Notes: generated by a model not told the origin, from the letters alone. DNA of 64,000 bases from Paenibacillus gyeongsangnamensis (GCF_027533625.1 NZ_JAQAGZ010000004.1:62001-126000); one strand, 5' to 3'; positions 16,522-25,060 are shown, counted from the first letter of the stretch. Made by a program: numbers and translations.

Positions 16522-16551
16522 TTGACAAACGTTTGCAGCTTGCTTTACCAT
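16522..16551 (+). promoter_or_regulatory. Promoter of the LacI gene with embedded palindrome
   Basis: -35 TTGACA (16522-16527), 18-bp spacer, -10 TACCAT (16546-16551). The palindrome CAAACGTTTG (16526-16535) overlaps the -35 and shares AAACGTTT-like core bases with the 16429 operator. Another AAACGTTTCC lies at 16578-16587. Autoregulation is likely. Confidence 0.55.
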
Positions 16552-16602
16552 GATCATAGCTCGTTAGCATTTCAATAAACGTTTCCGACGAAGGTGATCG
16601 AA

Positions 16603-17628
16603 GTGGCTACATTACAAGACGTTGCAACCAAAGCAGGAGTATCCCGCGTTACCGTATCCAAGGTAATCAACAACTATGATACCGTCTCCGCCTCTACGCG
16701 AAACAAAGTGCTTAGGGCCCTCGAAGAGCTGAACATCCCCGTCGGTGAGCTTAAACGGAACAAGGAGAGCTCCATGACGGTCGGCGTGCTTATGCCGATG
16801 GGACGAACCGAAGGCGGCCGCAACCATTTCAGCATGGATATCTTGGCCGGCGCGGAGAGCAAGGCTTTCGAGAAAGATTACTTCATGATCATCGGGAATA
16901 CCGGGGCGAGCCGGGATCGCGAAGCCAAGGTCGTATCGAGGATGCTCCAGCGCGAGGTTGACGGCCTTGTGCTGCTAAGCACGAGCGGCGAGCAGTATGC
17001 GGATCACCTCGATTTCTTGTTAAAAAGTCAAGTGCCGATCGTATTGATAGACCAGAAGCTGCAGCAAATCCCCGCTCATGTCGTCCGGGGCGACAATTTC
17101 GCCGGTGCCATGCTGCTGACCGAGCATTTGATTTCCCTGGGTCATAAGGATATCGCCATCCTCACGCTCGAAACGATACACTCAACCTACGCCGACCGGC
17201 TGAACGGTTACCGGATGGCGCTGATGAAGAGCAGCATCACGGTACCGGACTCTTATACGCAAATTCTTTCTAACCGGGAGGCCTCCTACCTCGCTGCTCA
17301 GCATCTGCTGCAGAGCGAGTCCAAGCCGACCGCGTTATTCGTTGCACAGCCTTCGCTGCTGCCCGGGGTGCTGAAAGCCGTTCAGAGCCTGGGACTGCGC
17401 ATTCCCGAACAGCTCAGTATCGTCGTGTTCGACGATCAGTACGCTTCCCTTCCGGAGGAGTATCACCGTTTCTTCACAACCATTAACCAATCCGCAGGCC
17501 TGATCGGCAGCATGGCCATGGAAATTTTGTTCCAGCATCTGGCCGACCCTTCGCTTCCCTATCAGGAAATCGTTCTCCCCGGCGCGCTCCGGATCAACAG
17601 ATCCACAGGCCCAGCCCCTTCCATTTAA
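16603..17628 (+). CDS. LacI-family repressor for the GH95 locus
   Basis: 341 aa. Start GTG 16603 is preferred because GAAGGTGATC, a good ribosome binding site, lies just upstream and contains the alternative GTG 16594. The N-terminal helix-turn-helix reads TLQDVATKAGVSRVTVSKVINN, followed by the hinge helix VSASTRNKVLRALEELN. A periplasmic-binding-like sensor domain fills the rest (TVGVLMPMG, HKDIAILTL, LGLRIPEQLSIVVFDD). It is divergent from the fucosidase gene, and palindromic operators lie between them. Confidence 0.92.
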   Translation: MATLQDVATKAGVSRVTVSKVINNYDTVSASTRNKVLRALEELNIPVGELKRNKESSMTVGVLMPMGRTEGGRNHFSMDILAGAESKAFEKDYFMIIGNTGASRDREAKVVSRMLQREVDGLVLLSTSGEQYADHLDFLLKSQVPIVLIDQKLQQIPAHVVRGDNFAGAMLLTEHLISLGHKDIAILTLETIHSTYADRLNGYRMALMKSSITVPDSYTQILSNREASYLAAQHLLQSESKPTALFVAQPSLLPGVLKAVQSLGLRIPEQLSIVVFDDQYASLPEEYHRFFTTINQSAGLIGSMAMEILFQHLADPSLPYQEIVLPGALRINRSTGPAPSI

Positions 17629-17648
17629 ATAAGCGGCAAAGCAAGCCC

Positions 17649-17678
17649 AAAAACCTTCGCCCACCGGCGAAGGTTTTT
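17649..17678. terminator. Bidirectional terminator
   Basis: AAAAACCTTCGCC, loop CACC, GGCGAAGGTTTTT. A perfect 13-bp stem with T tracts on both strands, placed between the LacI gene and the leftward ABC operon. Confidence 0.9.
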
Positions 17679-17702
17679 GGTTTTCATTGAAGGCTGGTAC
17701 GC

Positions 17703-18485
17703 TTAAGACCCCGTCGAACGGTAATGCCTCACCCCGATCTGCCAGACAAGTAAGCAAGGAACCAGAAACAAGGCGCCTGCCAGCGGCATCAGCATGTACA
17801 GCACATCGCTGCCTTCCGCTTTTCCCAGCAAATGCATTAAGGGCAAGTAGCTGACACAGCCGAAAGGAATGATGAAGGTGAAAAACACTGTCACCCATCG
17901 TTGATATATATTCAGCGGATATTGCGCCATCTCCCGTCCGCCGTCGGTCAAAATATTCGCAATCTCGAGCCCTTGAATCGTCCAAAAGCATAGTGTGGCG
18001 GTTAACATGAAGATGCCGGTGAAAATCAGTGTCCCGCAGAGGATCATTAGTACGAGCGTGACCGCTTTCGGAACATTCCATACGATGGGAAGCTGGCTTA
18101 AAGACCAGCAAAGCACGATCAAGCTTTGAATCAGACGGCCGAGCCGGGTAAACTCGAACTTCGAGCCAAGCACCTGTACGATTGTGCTGCGAGGACGAAC
18201 CAGCAGTCGGTCGAAGTCGCCTCCGGCAACCAGACTGGAGAACAGATCGAAGCCCCTGGAGAAGCATTCGCTGAGGGAATAGGCCATTCCGATGATGGAG
18301 AAGCAGAGCGCTACCTCAAAGAAGCCCCAGCCCTGAAGCTGCCCAAAGCGTTCGAACTTAAAGTAGATCGCTGCCAGGATGGAGAACGGAATGAAGAATT
18401 GGCCGAAAGTGAGCAGCCAGAAGGAAGTGCGGTACTGGAGCTGGGATTTAAAAATGATCGATAAATATTTGAAATAGAGCTTCAT
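17703..18485 (-). CDS. ABC-2 type permease (DUF990/PF06182 group), second subunit
   Basis: 260 aa with six predicted helices. It begins MKLYFKYLSIIFKSQLQYRTSF and contains FSRGFDLFSSLVAGGDFDRLLVRPRS, a hallmark of PF06182 exporters. The C-terminal YLPLMHLLGK and the helix before VWQIGVRHYRSTGS fit the family. Last gene of an ATPase-permease-permease operon, 4 bp after the other permease. Such exporters are linked to antibiotic or other export in Firmicutes and Streptomyces; the cargo is unknown. Confidence 0.85.
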   Translation of the reverse strand: MKLYFKYLSIIFKSQLQYRTSFWLLTFGQFFIPFSILAAIYFKFERFGQLQGWGFFEVALCFSIIGMAYSLSECFSRGFDLFSSLVAGGDFDRLLVRPRSTIVQVLGSKFEFTRLGRLIQSLIVLCWSLSQLPIVWNVPKAVTLVLMILCGTLIFTGIFMLTATLCFWTIQGLEIANILTDGGREMAQYPLNIYQRWVTVFFTFIIPFGCVSYLPLMHLLGKAEGSDVLYMLMPLAGALFLVPCLLVWQIGVRHYRSTGS

Positions 18486-18489
18486 TCGA

Positions 18490-19293
18490 TCAGCCTCCTT
18501 GCACGACGATTTGGCGCAGCGCCCTACGCATCAGCCACCAGCCGAGGCCGATCAACACCGCGATCCACATCAGCTGGATCAGGATATCCCACAGCGCGTC
18601 CGATTGCGGGATTTGCCCTGAATAGACGCGGAACGGCAGGTCTGCCGCCCAGCGGAAGGGCAGCGCGTAAGCGATGTGCTGAACCCAGTCAGGCATCAAT
18701 GGAATGGGAATAATGAGCCCCGCCATGAATTCTCCTACCACCGCGATCATCAGGACCGAACCCGTAGGCGACATGGTCCAAAAGACGGAAATGTGAATCA
18801 GCATGGAAATCGCGACCACGAGCAGCAGTCCCAGGAATAGCGTGATGAGGAACAACCCGAGCGCGGCGGGCGACGGCGGCAAGCTCATCCGGTAAGGCTG
18901 CGGAAGGAAGAACGCTACGATGAGAATCGGAAAGCAGCGCAGAATCGCGCTGGACAGGCGTGAAGCCAGCATCTTGGCGTACCAGAACGAATAGATGCTG
19001 CACGGACGGCACAGCTCGTAGGCAATATTGCCGCTGGTGATCAGCTGGAAGATCTCGTTATCCCGGATGTACAGCATAATAAATGCCAGAAATACCTGCT
19101 GAAGCCAGATATAGACAACAATATCCTTTAAGGAAATCGGCTGGTTGCCCGTCCCTTGGCTGTAGAATGCCACATAGATCATGATGAAGATGAAGCCGAA
19201 AAACAGCTGCGTCGCCATCCCCGCCAAGGCCGCCGCCCGGTACTGCAGGCCGTTCAAGAACCGGAGGCGCAGCACGGAAACATAGGGCTTCAT
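18490..19293 (-). CDS. ABC-2 type permease (PF06182 group), first subunit
   Basis: 267 aa with six predicted helices. It opens MKPYVSVLRLRFLNGLQYRAAALAGM and contains YELCRPCSIYSFWYAKMLASRLSSA, followed by LPFRWAADLPFRVYSG near the last helices, the usual form for this group. It overlaps the ATPase gene by four bases (19290-19293), so translation is coupled. It would form a heterodimeric channel with the downstream permease. Confidence 0.85.
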   Translation of the reverse strand: MKPYVSVLRLRFLNGLQYRAAALAGMATQLFFGFIFIMIYVAFYSQGTGNQPISLKDIVVYIWLQQVFLAFIMLYIRDNEIFQLITSGNIAYELCRPCSIYSFWYAKMLASRLSSAILRCFPILIVAFFLPQPYRMSLPPSPAALGLFLITLFLGLLLVVAISMLIHISVFWTMSPTGSVLMIAVVGEFMAGLIIPIPLMPDWVQHIAYALPFRWAADLPFRVYSGQIPQSDALWDILIQLMWIAVLIGLGWWLMRRALRQIVVQGG

Positions 19294-20267
19294 ATTTGAT
19301 GCTCCTTATACAGCTGCACGATTAATTCTTCCACCGGCTTCGTTTCAACCGCAACGTCGACGAGGTCCACCTGCTCGGCCAAGCTGGAGATGACGCTTGC
19401 GATAAGCACCTGTTCCGTATCGACGCTGTAGACTGCCCGCTCCGGAGACCAGGAAAGCCGCGCCGCACCGGGGATATCGACCGGAGCCGCATGCTCGCGG
19501 AAGTCCGCCGTTATCGTCCGCTGCGTCCCGAACCGGCGCCGCAGCTCGCCCAGCGAGCCGTCGTACAGTAATGTTCCTTTGCCGATCATAAGAATCCTGT
19601 CGGCCAGCGCCTCGATATCGCTCATGTCGTGCGTCGTAAGGATGACCGTAACGCCCTTCTCCTTATTGATCGTCTTGATAAACTGCCTCACGGCTATTTT
19701 GCTGACGGCATCCAGCCCGATTGTAGGTTCGTCGAGGAACAGCACCTTGGGTCCGTGCAGAAGCGAGGCCGCGATTTCACAGCGCATACGCTGACCGAGG
19801 CTTAATTGTCTCACCGGCGTTTGCAGCAAGTCGCCAAGCTCCAGCGTCTCGGTCAGGAGGCTCAGATTCGATTGATAATCGGCCGGAGGAATGCGGTAAA
19901 TATCCCGCAGCAGCTCGTACGAATCGATGACGGGTACGTCCCACCAGAGCTGGGAGCGTTGTCCGAATACGACGCCGATATGCTGCACGTAAGCCTTTCT
20001 TTCCTTCCACGGAGTAAAGCCCATAATGGAGCAGGCCCCTCTATCCGGCACCAGAATGCCGCTCATGACCTTGATGGTGGTCGATTTTCCCGCTCCGTTC
20101 GGCCCGATATAGCCGACGATTTCGCCTTCGTTGACCGTGAACGAAATATCATGAAGCGCTTCCACAATCGTATGCTCACGTACGAAAAACGATTTAACCG
20201 CCTGCCCCAATCCTCCGGACCGTTTGGCCACCTTGAACGATTTATGAATGCCTTGAAGCGCGATCAT
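19290..20267 (-). CDS. ABC exporter ATPase
   Basis: 325 aa. Walker A is GPNGAGKST in VGYIGPNGAGKSTTIKVMSG, the signature is QLSLGQRMRCEIA, and Walker B is VLFLDEPTIGLD, with TTHD as switch histidine. The Q-loop region VVFGQRSQLWWDVPVIDSY is typical of the ATPases that pair with PF06182 permeases. About 90 extra C-terminal residues form a regulatory extension. ATG after GGGAGGGTG. First gene of the three-gene operon. Confidence 0.9.
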   Translation of the reverse strand: MIALQGIHKSFKVAKRSGGLGQAVKSFFVREHTIVEALHDISFTVNEGEIVGYIGPNGAGKSTTIKVMSGILVPDRGACSIMGFTPWKERKAYVQHIGVVFGQRSQLWWDVPVIDSYELLRDIYRIPPADYQSNLSLLTETLELGDLLQTPVRQLSLGQRMRCEIAASLLHGPKVLFLDEPTIGLDAVSKIAVRQFIKTINKEKGVTVILTTHDMSDIEALADRILMIGKGTLLYDGSLGELRRRFGTQRTITADFREHAAPVDIPGAARLSWSPERAVYSVDTEQVLIASVISSLAEQVDLVDVAVETKPVEELIVQLYKEHQI

Positions 20268-20375
20268 ACGTTCACCCTCCCTTCGCGAACTGCATCCCTA
20301 GTACCTCGATTTATCATTGGCTACCTCCTCATTCATTAGTGCCTAAAAAATATATCCAAAATTCCAAAAAAAGTA

Positions 20376-20404
20376 TAGACTTATAATTCTCTCCGAGTTA
20401 TAAT
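20376..20404 (+). promoter_or_regulatory. Promoter-like sequence without an obvious gene
   Basis: -35 TAGACT (20376-20381), 17-bp spacer, -10 TATAAT (20399-20404). The surrounding 20340-20480 is very AT-rich. No ORF follows; a terminator lies about 60 bp downstream. Confidence 0.45.
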
Positions 20405-20460
20405 ACTATTATAGAGGTCGAGAGCATCTAGGTTTAGTTAAAATTTATCAAAAATCAACA

Positions 20461-20487
20461 AACGACATGTTTATGTCGTTTTTTTAT
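20461..20487 (+). terminator. Intrinsic terminator after a short transcript
   Basis: AACGACA, loop TGTTTA, TGTCGTT, then a T tract. It points rightward while both neighbouring gene units point left. Confidence 0.75.
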
Positions 20488-20560
20488 TTGCTAGAGTACG
20501 TTTTTCACCGCTTACGCATTAAAAGGACTGCAACTTTCTTTATCAAGAAAAGCTGCAGCA

Positions 20561-21034
20561 ACCGGAGAGCCGGTGCGGATATTAATTGCGGATACGGGCC
20601 GGCTCCGGGAACCCGACGCGCCGGATCCAGTCCTCCGCCACTGCAACCGCTTCCATTTTTGAAGCGCCGAGATGACGTACAATCGCTTCCGTGAGCTGTG
20701 TCCCGACCGTCAGCACCGGATTCAGCGAGGTCATCGGTTCCTGGAAGATCATGGACATTCGGCGTCCCCGAACCCGGGCCATTTGCCGCTTGTTCAACCC
20801 AACCAGATTCGTGCCGCAAAACCGGACCTCTCCCCCGGCAATGGCGACGGAACGAGGCAGAAGCTGCATAATCGATAAAGACGTCATGCTCTTGCCGCTT
20901 CCGGATTCGCCGACGAGCGCTACAACCTCCTTCGTCCCGATCGCAAAATCAATGCTGTCAACCAAGATCAGCTCCCTATGCTTGTCCTTTACAACCGTTC
21001 TAAACGATTTGACTTCCAAGACTGCCTCGGACAA
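20561..21034 (-). pseudogene. N-terminal fragment of an oligopeptide ABC ATPase (OppD/DppD)
   Basis: A TTG at 21034 after GAGGGTGG begins [14 protein letters not shown]. Walker A GESGSGKS and the Opp-specific [22 protein letters not shown] follow. The frame hits TAA (20584-20582) where the family has Glu in RIRNEYPHRLSGGQ; past the stop YPHRLSG is still readable to 20561, then homology ends. The ABC signature, Walker B and switch regions are missing. It cannot be a working ATPase. No opp permease or binding protein genes are nearby, so this is a stranded remnant. Confidence 0.85.
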
Positions 21035-21470
21035 TGGAACCACCCTCACTTCATGTTCTTTGCAAAGTTGCTAATTTTTACATCTTGCATTTGTTATTTT
21101 ATGGGTAAATTGACTAGCTTGTCATCAAAAATTTTTATTTTTGTTAAAATGACCTGGTATTACGGGATAATCGCTGTTCTTTTGCATCGTTGTAAGGATT
21201 TAATTACCAGTTATTTATACCGTATGAACCATCGTACGAATGGCCGGGAGCCCCTTTGCCTGCTGAGCGTGAGGAAGGCGTTGATACAGGGTTCCAAGCC
21301 CTGCATTACCTATGGCTGATGGCGAAGAAAAATAAGATAAAGGTGAGTTTAGGTAAAACATGAGGAGAACTTTGTATTAATTCGTTATAAAAGGAATTAT
21401 ATGGTTTACTCCCTGCCTTATGTCTGATAAAATACGAACGTCTGGTCGGAAAATGAAAGGAGATAAGATC
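21035..21470. other. Intergenic region upstream of the ABC/DUF1854 pair
   Basis: About 430 bp. An AT-rich dyad lies near 21121-21153 (GTCAT...ATGAC with inner CAAAAAT/ATTTTTG). No gene is seen; promoters for the rightward ABC gene are presumed here but none is clear. Confidence 0.4.
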
Positions 21471-23660
21471 ATGTCCATACTGGAGAAGCTTCCGCCCTCC
21501 GTCGCTGCAAAGACGCCGGAGACGCCCCTGTTCACGGCTATGGCGGACGTGAATGAAGATGGCCAGCTCGGCGAACGTTGGCTTGTCGTTACGGAAGATG
21601 ATGTATGCGTCTTCAAGCCGGACGGAGAGCAGCGCTGCCGCATCCCCATCCGGCAAACGAGCGATTGCCGAATCGTCTCCGCGATCGGCGGCGGCACCTT
21701 GACGGCCGATACACCGGAAGGACCGGTGGCGCTCGTCCGTTTCACTTCCAGTCATGCAGGCAAATTCGGTTTCGCCGCCAAGCTCGTTAAAGCGCTTGCA
21801 GACGGTGAAACCGCACCTACTCCTTCGGTGAAGGATCTGCCGCGGCGATGCTCCAGCTGCGGAACTCCGCTGCTTGAAGGCACGGAGGTGTGCTCCGTGT
21901 GCACGGACAAAGGCAAAGTAGCCGCAAGATTGCTCAAGTATGCCAAGCCTTACCGCACGCAGATGGCGACGGCAGCGCTCATGCTGATAGCGGCTACTCT
22001 GATGGAGCTCGTGCCCCCTTATTTGACCAAGGTCATCGTGGATGATGTGCTCCAGCCGAAGAACATCGGCTACGCGCTGCTCTGGTTCGTCCTTGGTCTC
22101 GCTGCCACCCGCATCGTACTCTCTTCCATGCAAACTTTGCGCGGGTATGTCGGCGTCTGGGTCGGCGGAAAGCTAATGGGCGATATCCGCAAGGATATTT
22201 ACACCTCGCTGATGCGCCTGTCGCTTGGCTTCTTCGACCGGAGACAAACCTCCCAGTTCATCGGGCGGGTTAACAGTGACGCCGAAGCGATGAGGCAGTT
22301 CCTGACGGACGGCGTGATGTGGATTTCCGGTCAAGTGCTTATGCTGGCTGCAATCATCACGATGCTGATCAGCCTGAACTGGAAGCTGGCGGTATATGCC
22401 GTCGTCCCTACCCCGCTCATCGTGATCGCCTCCTTAATCATCTGGCCGACGATTCGCGCCCGCTGGTACCGGCATTGGCGGGCCATCAACCGGCTGAACA
22501 TGCTGGTGGGAGACGCACTTCAGGGGATTAGAGTCGTGAAAGCGTTCGGCCAGGAACCGGCGGAAATGTCCCGTTACGCCGACGCCAACAAAGAGCTCGT
22601 CGTTCAAAACATACGCGCCGACGGAATGTGGCAGGGAGTATTTCCCTTGTTCGCGCTCATATCCACCTCGGGCGCTATCCTGGTCTGGTATTTCGGCGGC
22701 TGGATGGTACTCCGGGATGAAATCTCCCTGGGTACGTTAATGGCCTTTACCGCATACCTGGGTATGTTCTTCGGACCGCTGCAGTGGTTCAGCCAAGCGC
22801 TCAATTGGACCAGCCGGGCTATGGCCTCCGCAGACCGCGTCTTTGAAATTATGGACACCCCGTCAGATGTACCTGACGACATCGAGCCGGTGCCGATGGA
22901 TCGGGTCCGGGGCAAGGTCGTGCTTCATCAGATATCATACGGCTATGAAGCGCATCATCCCGTGTTGAAGAATATCGATCTATCCGTCGAACCCGGGGAA
23001 ATGATCGGTCTGGTCGGCCACTCAGGAGCAGGCAAATCCACGCTAATTAACATGATCTGCCGGTTCTACGACCCGAATCAGGGCCATATCAGCATCGACG
23101 GCATTCCGCTCAAAAAAATCAAGCAGGAGGACCTGCGCAAACAAATCGGCGTCGTCCTCCAGGAAACCTTCCTGTTCGACGGTACGATCACGGAGAATAT
23201 CGCCTATTCCAAGCCGGATGCGACGCCGGAGGAGATCATGCGGGCCGCGAAGATCGCGAACGCCCATGACTTTATCGTGCAGCTGCCGGACGGCTACGAT
23301 ACCCGTGTCGGCGAACGCGGACACCGGCTGTCCGGCGGAGAGAAGCAGCGGATTGCCATTGCCCGGGCGATCGTGCACAATCCGCGGATTCTGATTCTCG
23401 ACGAAGCGACCGCCTCCGTCGACACCGAAACGGAAAGACAAATTCAAGAAGCGATTTCCCGTCTTGTGAAAGGCCGCACCACCTTCGCGATCGCACACAG
23501 GCTGTCCACCCTGCGGAATGCGGACCGGCTTGTCGTGCTCGATAAGGGGCAAATCGCGGAAATGGGCACGCACGAGGAGCTGCTGGATAAGAAGGGCGCA
23601 TACTATAAGCTGGTGGAAGCGCAGCGGGAAGTATCCAAAATCCGGGGGGTGCAGGGCTGA
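21471..23660 (+). CDS. ABC exporter with N-terminal sensor-like region and zinc ribbon
   Basis: 729 aa from ATG 21471, directly after AAAGGAGATAAGATC; the frame extends to 21420 without a site. Residues 1 to about 120 form a non-membrane domain. Next is a zinc ribbon CSSCGTPLLEGTEVCSVC, with four cysteines. Six membrane helices of the type-I exporter fold follow (YLTKVIVDDVLQP, RLSLGFFDRRQTSQFIGRVNSD). The ATPase domain has GHSGAGKST, LSGGEKQRIAIARAI and ILILDEATASVD. It is stop/start coupled to the DUF1854 gene. Exporters of this shape are found next to DUF1854 proteins in other bacteria, in some cases near cyanophycin genes, none of which occur here. The cargo is unknown. Confidence 0.88.
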   Translation: MSILEKLPPSVAAKTPETPLFTAMADVNEDGQLGERWLVVTEDDVCVFKPDGEQRCRIPIRQTSDCRIVSAIGGGTLTADTPEGPVALVRFTSSHAGKFGFAAKLVKALADGETAPTPSVKDLPRRCSSCGTPLLEGTEVCSVCTDKGKVAARLLKYAKPYRTQMATAALMLIAATLMELVPPYLTKVIVDDVLQPKNIGYALLWFVLGLAATRIVLSSMQTLRGYVGVWVGGKLMGDIRKDIYTSLMRLSLGFFDRRQTSQFIGRVNSDAEAMRQFLTDGVMWISGQVLMLAAIITMLISLNWKLAVYAVVPTPLIVIASLIIWPTIRARWYRHWRAINRLNMLVGDALQGIRVVKAFGQEPAEMSRYADANKELVVQNIRADGMWQGVFPLFALISTSGAILVWYFGGWMVLRDEISLGTLMAFTAYLGMFFGPLQWFSQALNWTSRAMASADRVFEIMDTPSDVPDDIEPVPMDRVRGKVVLHQISYGYEAHHPVLKNIDLSVEPGEMIGLVGHSGAGKSTLINMICRFYDPNQGHISIDGIPLKKIKQEDLRKQIGVVLQETFLFDGTITENIAYSKPDATPEEIMRAAKIANAHDFIVQLPDGYDTRVGERGHRLSGGEKQRIAIARAIVHNPRILILDEATASVDTETERQIQEAISRLVKGRTTFAIAHRLSTLRNADRLVVLDKGQIAEMGTHEELLDKKGAYYKLVEAQREVSKIRGVQG

Positions 23661-24160
23661 TGCTGCAGGATCCGTATGAAATCACGATGCTGGAGGCGGA
23701 GGATGTTTGGCTGCACCGGAATGCCGGAGGCATTTTGCAAGCGACTATAAGAGGCATTGATTACAACGAGGTGCACCTGTACCGTTGTTATCCGTTCTCG
23801 AAGCCGGACGAGTATATCTCCATCCGCAAGCCTGGCGGAGAAGAAATCGGAATTATGCGTCGTTTGGAGGATCTGGAGTCGACAAGCCGGCAGGAAGCGA
23901 GGCGTGAGTTGAATCTGCGTTACCTCATCCCCCGCATCACGCATATCGAGAAAATTGTACAAAATCCGGCGCTGTGGATTTGGAAGGTGGATACGACACT
24001 GGGAGCCATGACGTTAGCTCTGCGCAACCTGCACGAGCACCTTCAATCCCCTGCACCCGGGCGTTATTTGATCTCGGATATCGAAGGACGCCGGTGTGAA
24101 ATACCGAATATCGACGAGCTCGATCCGCACAGCCGCAAGCAATGGAATAAGATTTTATAG
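23660..24160 (+). CDS. DUF1854-family protein, partner of the ABC exporter
   Basis: 166 aa, soluble. The A of the upstream TGA is the A of this ATG, so the two are translationally coupled. It contains CYPFSKPDEYISIRKPGGEEIGIMRRLEDLE, then RRELNLRYLIPRITHIEKI and GRYLISDIEGRRCEIPNIDELD, which match DUF1854. The biochemical role is not known; constant pairing with the exporter suggests an accessory or regulatory subunit. Confidence 0.85.
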   Translation: MLQDPYEITMLEAEDVWLHRNAGGILQATIRGIDYNEVHLYRCYPFSKPDEYISIRKPGGEEIGIMRRLEDLESTSRQEARRELNLRYLIPRITHIEKIVQNPALWIWKVDTTLGAMTLALRNLHEHLQSPAPGRYLISDIEGRRCEIPNIDELDPHSRKQWNKIL

Positions 24161-24174
24161 CAATGCCATCCCCG

Positions 24175-24199
24175 CCGCAGGCCTTCCTGCGGTTTTTTT
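24175..24199 (+). terminator. Terminator of the ABC/DUF1854 operon
   Basis: CCGCAGG, loop CCTT, CCTGCGG, followed by seven T residues. Confidence 0.9.
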
Positions 24200-24311
24200 C
24201 ATTCCATGCTGCACCGACTTCCCCTTGGGCGCATACAATGACATTCCTTAGACATTCATTCGGGCTCAGCCCTTCAGCTTCTTCATAGGGCCCCGTAAGG
24301 AGGAAGATCAG

Positions 24312-24431
24312 GTGATCGTACAAATTCTATTGTGGCTGGTGATAGCCGCGCTTTTCGTGGCAGGATGCACGGTGGAGGACCGCAAGACACTGGAAACGCC
24401 GGCAAACCCGTCCGGGTTCGAGAACGGATAA
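24312..24431 (+). CDS. 39-residue lipoprotein-like peptide
   Basis: A GTG at 24312 lies 8 bases after AAGGAGGAAG, one of the best ribosome binding sites in the area. The product is MIVQILLWLVIAALFVAGC, then TVEDRKTLETPANPSGFENG. A single hydrophobic helix runs into VAGC, a legal lipobox with Cys19, leaving a 20-residue polar tail. No known family was recognised. A small lipoprotein or membrane peptide is the likeliest reading. Confidence 0.55.
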   Translation: MIVQILLWLVIAALFVAGCTVEDRKTLETPANPSGFENG

Positions 24432-24432
24432 G

Positions 24433-24537
24433 ATGGATTTAATCGTATTGATGCTTACATACCTAGTACTTTCATGGAGTGCAGCGGCGTTCCAATCAGG
24501 AAATCATATGTATTTAGGACAACTCGCTGTACGTTAA
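24433..24537 (+). CDS. Possible 34-residue hydrophobic peptide
   Basis: The ATG begins one base after the preceding stop. The product reads MDLIVLMLTYLVLSWSAAAF, then QSGNHMYLGQLAVR. It has no strong ribosome binding site of its own and would depend on translational coupling. It may be a chance ORF. Confidence 0.3.
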   Translation: MDLIVLMLTYLVLSWSAAAFQSGNHMYLGQLAVR

Positions 24538-24598
24538 ACGATCTCAGCAAGCTATCGGTAAGTGAAGTATTCGCATCGTTACTCTTGTCATAATTCGA

Positions 24599-24865
24599 TC
24601 ACGAACAGCGGGTACGGCGAGGTGCAAGGGGACTCGGCTTCTTCATCTTCGTCATCTTCTTCATCTTTTTATTCGCGGTCTGGGTATTCCTCGTGATCGT
24701 GAAACTGGCAAACGTGTTAGATTGAGCGGCATCGCCGACTTGCCCGCCGCCCGCACCGCTTGTAGTCGTACTCGACGATTTCGGCGCGATCTGCCCCACG
24801 TTCCCGAAAATAACCGTTCCACTGACATTCGTTAGCGTGATCGGAGCATTGATGATCGTGGACAT
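24599..24865 (-). CDS. GerPA/GerPF-like spore germination protein
   Basis: 88 aa. The N-terminal half INAPITLTNVSGTVIFGNVGQIAPKSSSTTTSGAGGG has the pattern of GerPA/GerPF proteins (PF10676): INSVS..VV.FGD...I.PKS.SKT..GAGS.N.GD. The C-terminus is different from the family: it is lysine-rich (KKMKKMTKMKK) and ends PLAPRRTRC. GerP proteins lie in the spore coat and help germinants reach their receptors. Here the gene stands alone, unlike the six-gene gerP operon. ATG after CGGGGGT. Confidence 0.65.
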   Translation of the reverse strand: MSTIINAPITLTNVSGTVIFGNVGQIAPKSSSTTTSGAGGGQVGDAAQSNTFASFTITRNTQTANKKMKKMTKMKKPSPLAPRRTRCS

Positions 24866-24960
24866 CTTGTAAACCCCCGTTTTCGTATTTTTTAGATTCT
24901 AGATTATATTATTCATGCTCAAGTCATTTGGAAGGGACAAACACGGACTAGATTCAACCC

Positions 24961-25060
24961 AGAATAAACGGCTACGCCGTCCTTGTCTTACAAGGACCAG
25001 CGCGTTTATCAAGGTTGATAGCTATAAGTTGCGAAAAACTTATAAATTCTTAGCAACTTA
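24961..25060 (+). repeat. 102-bp intergenic repeat family, copy A
   Basis: Starts AGAATAAACGGCTACGCC and ends CTTATAAATTCTTAGCAACT. It holds a perfect stem GTCCTTG-TCTTA-CAAGGAC closed by ATAAACG/CGTTTAT. The bases just to the left (TTCAACCC) resemble the right end of another unit, so this copy may be left from a tandem array. Confidence 0.85.
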
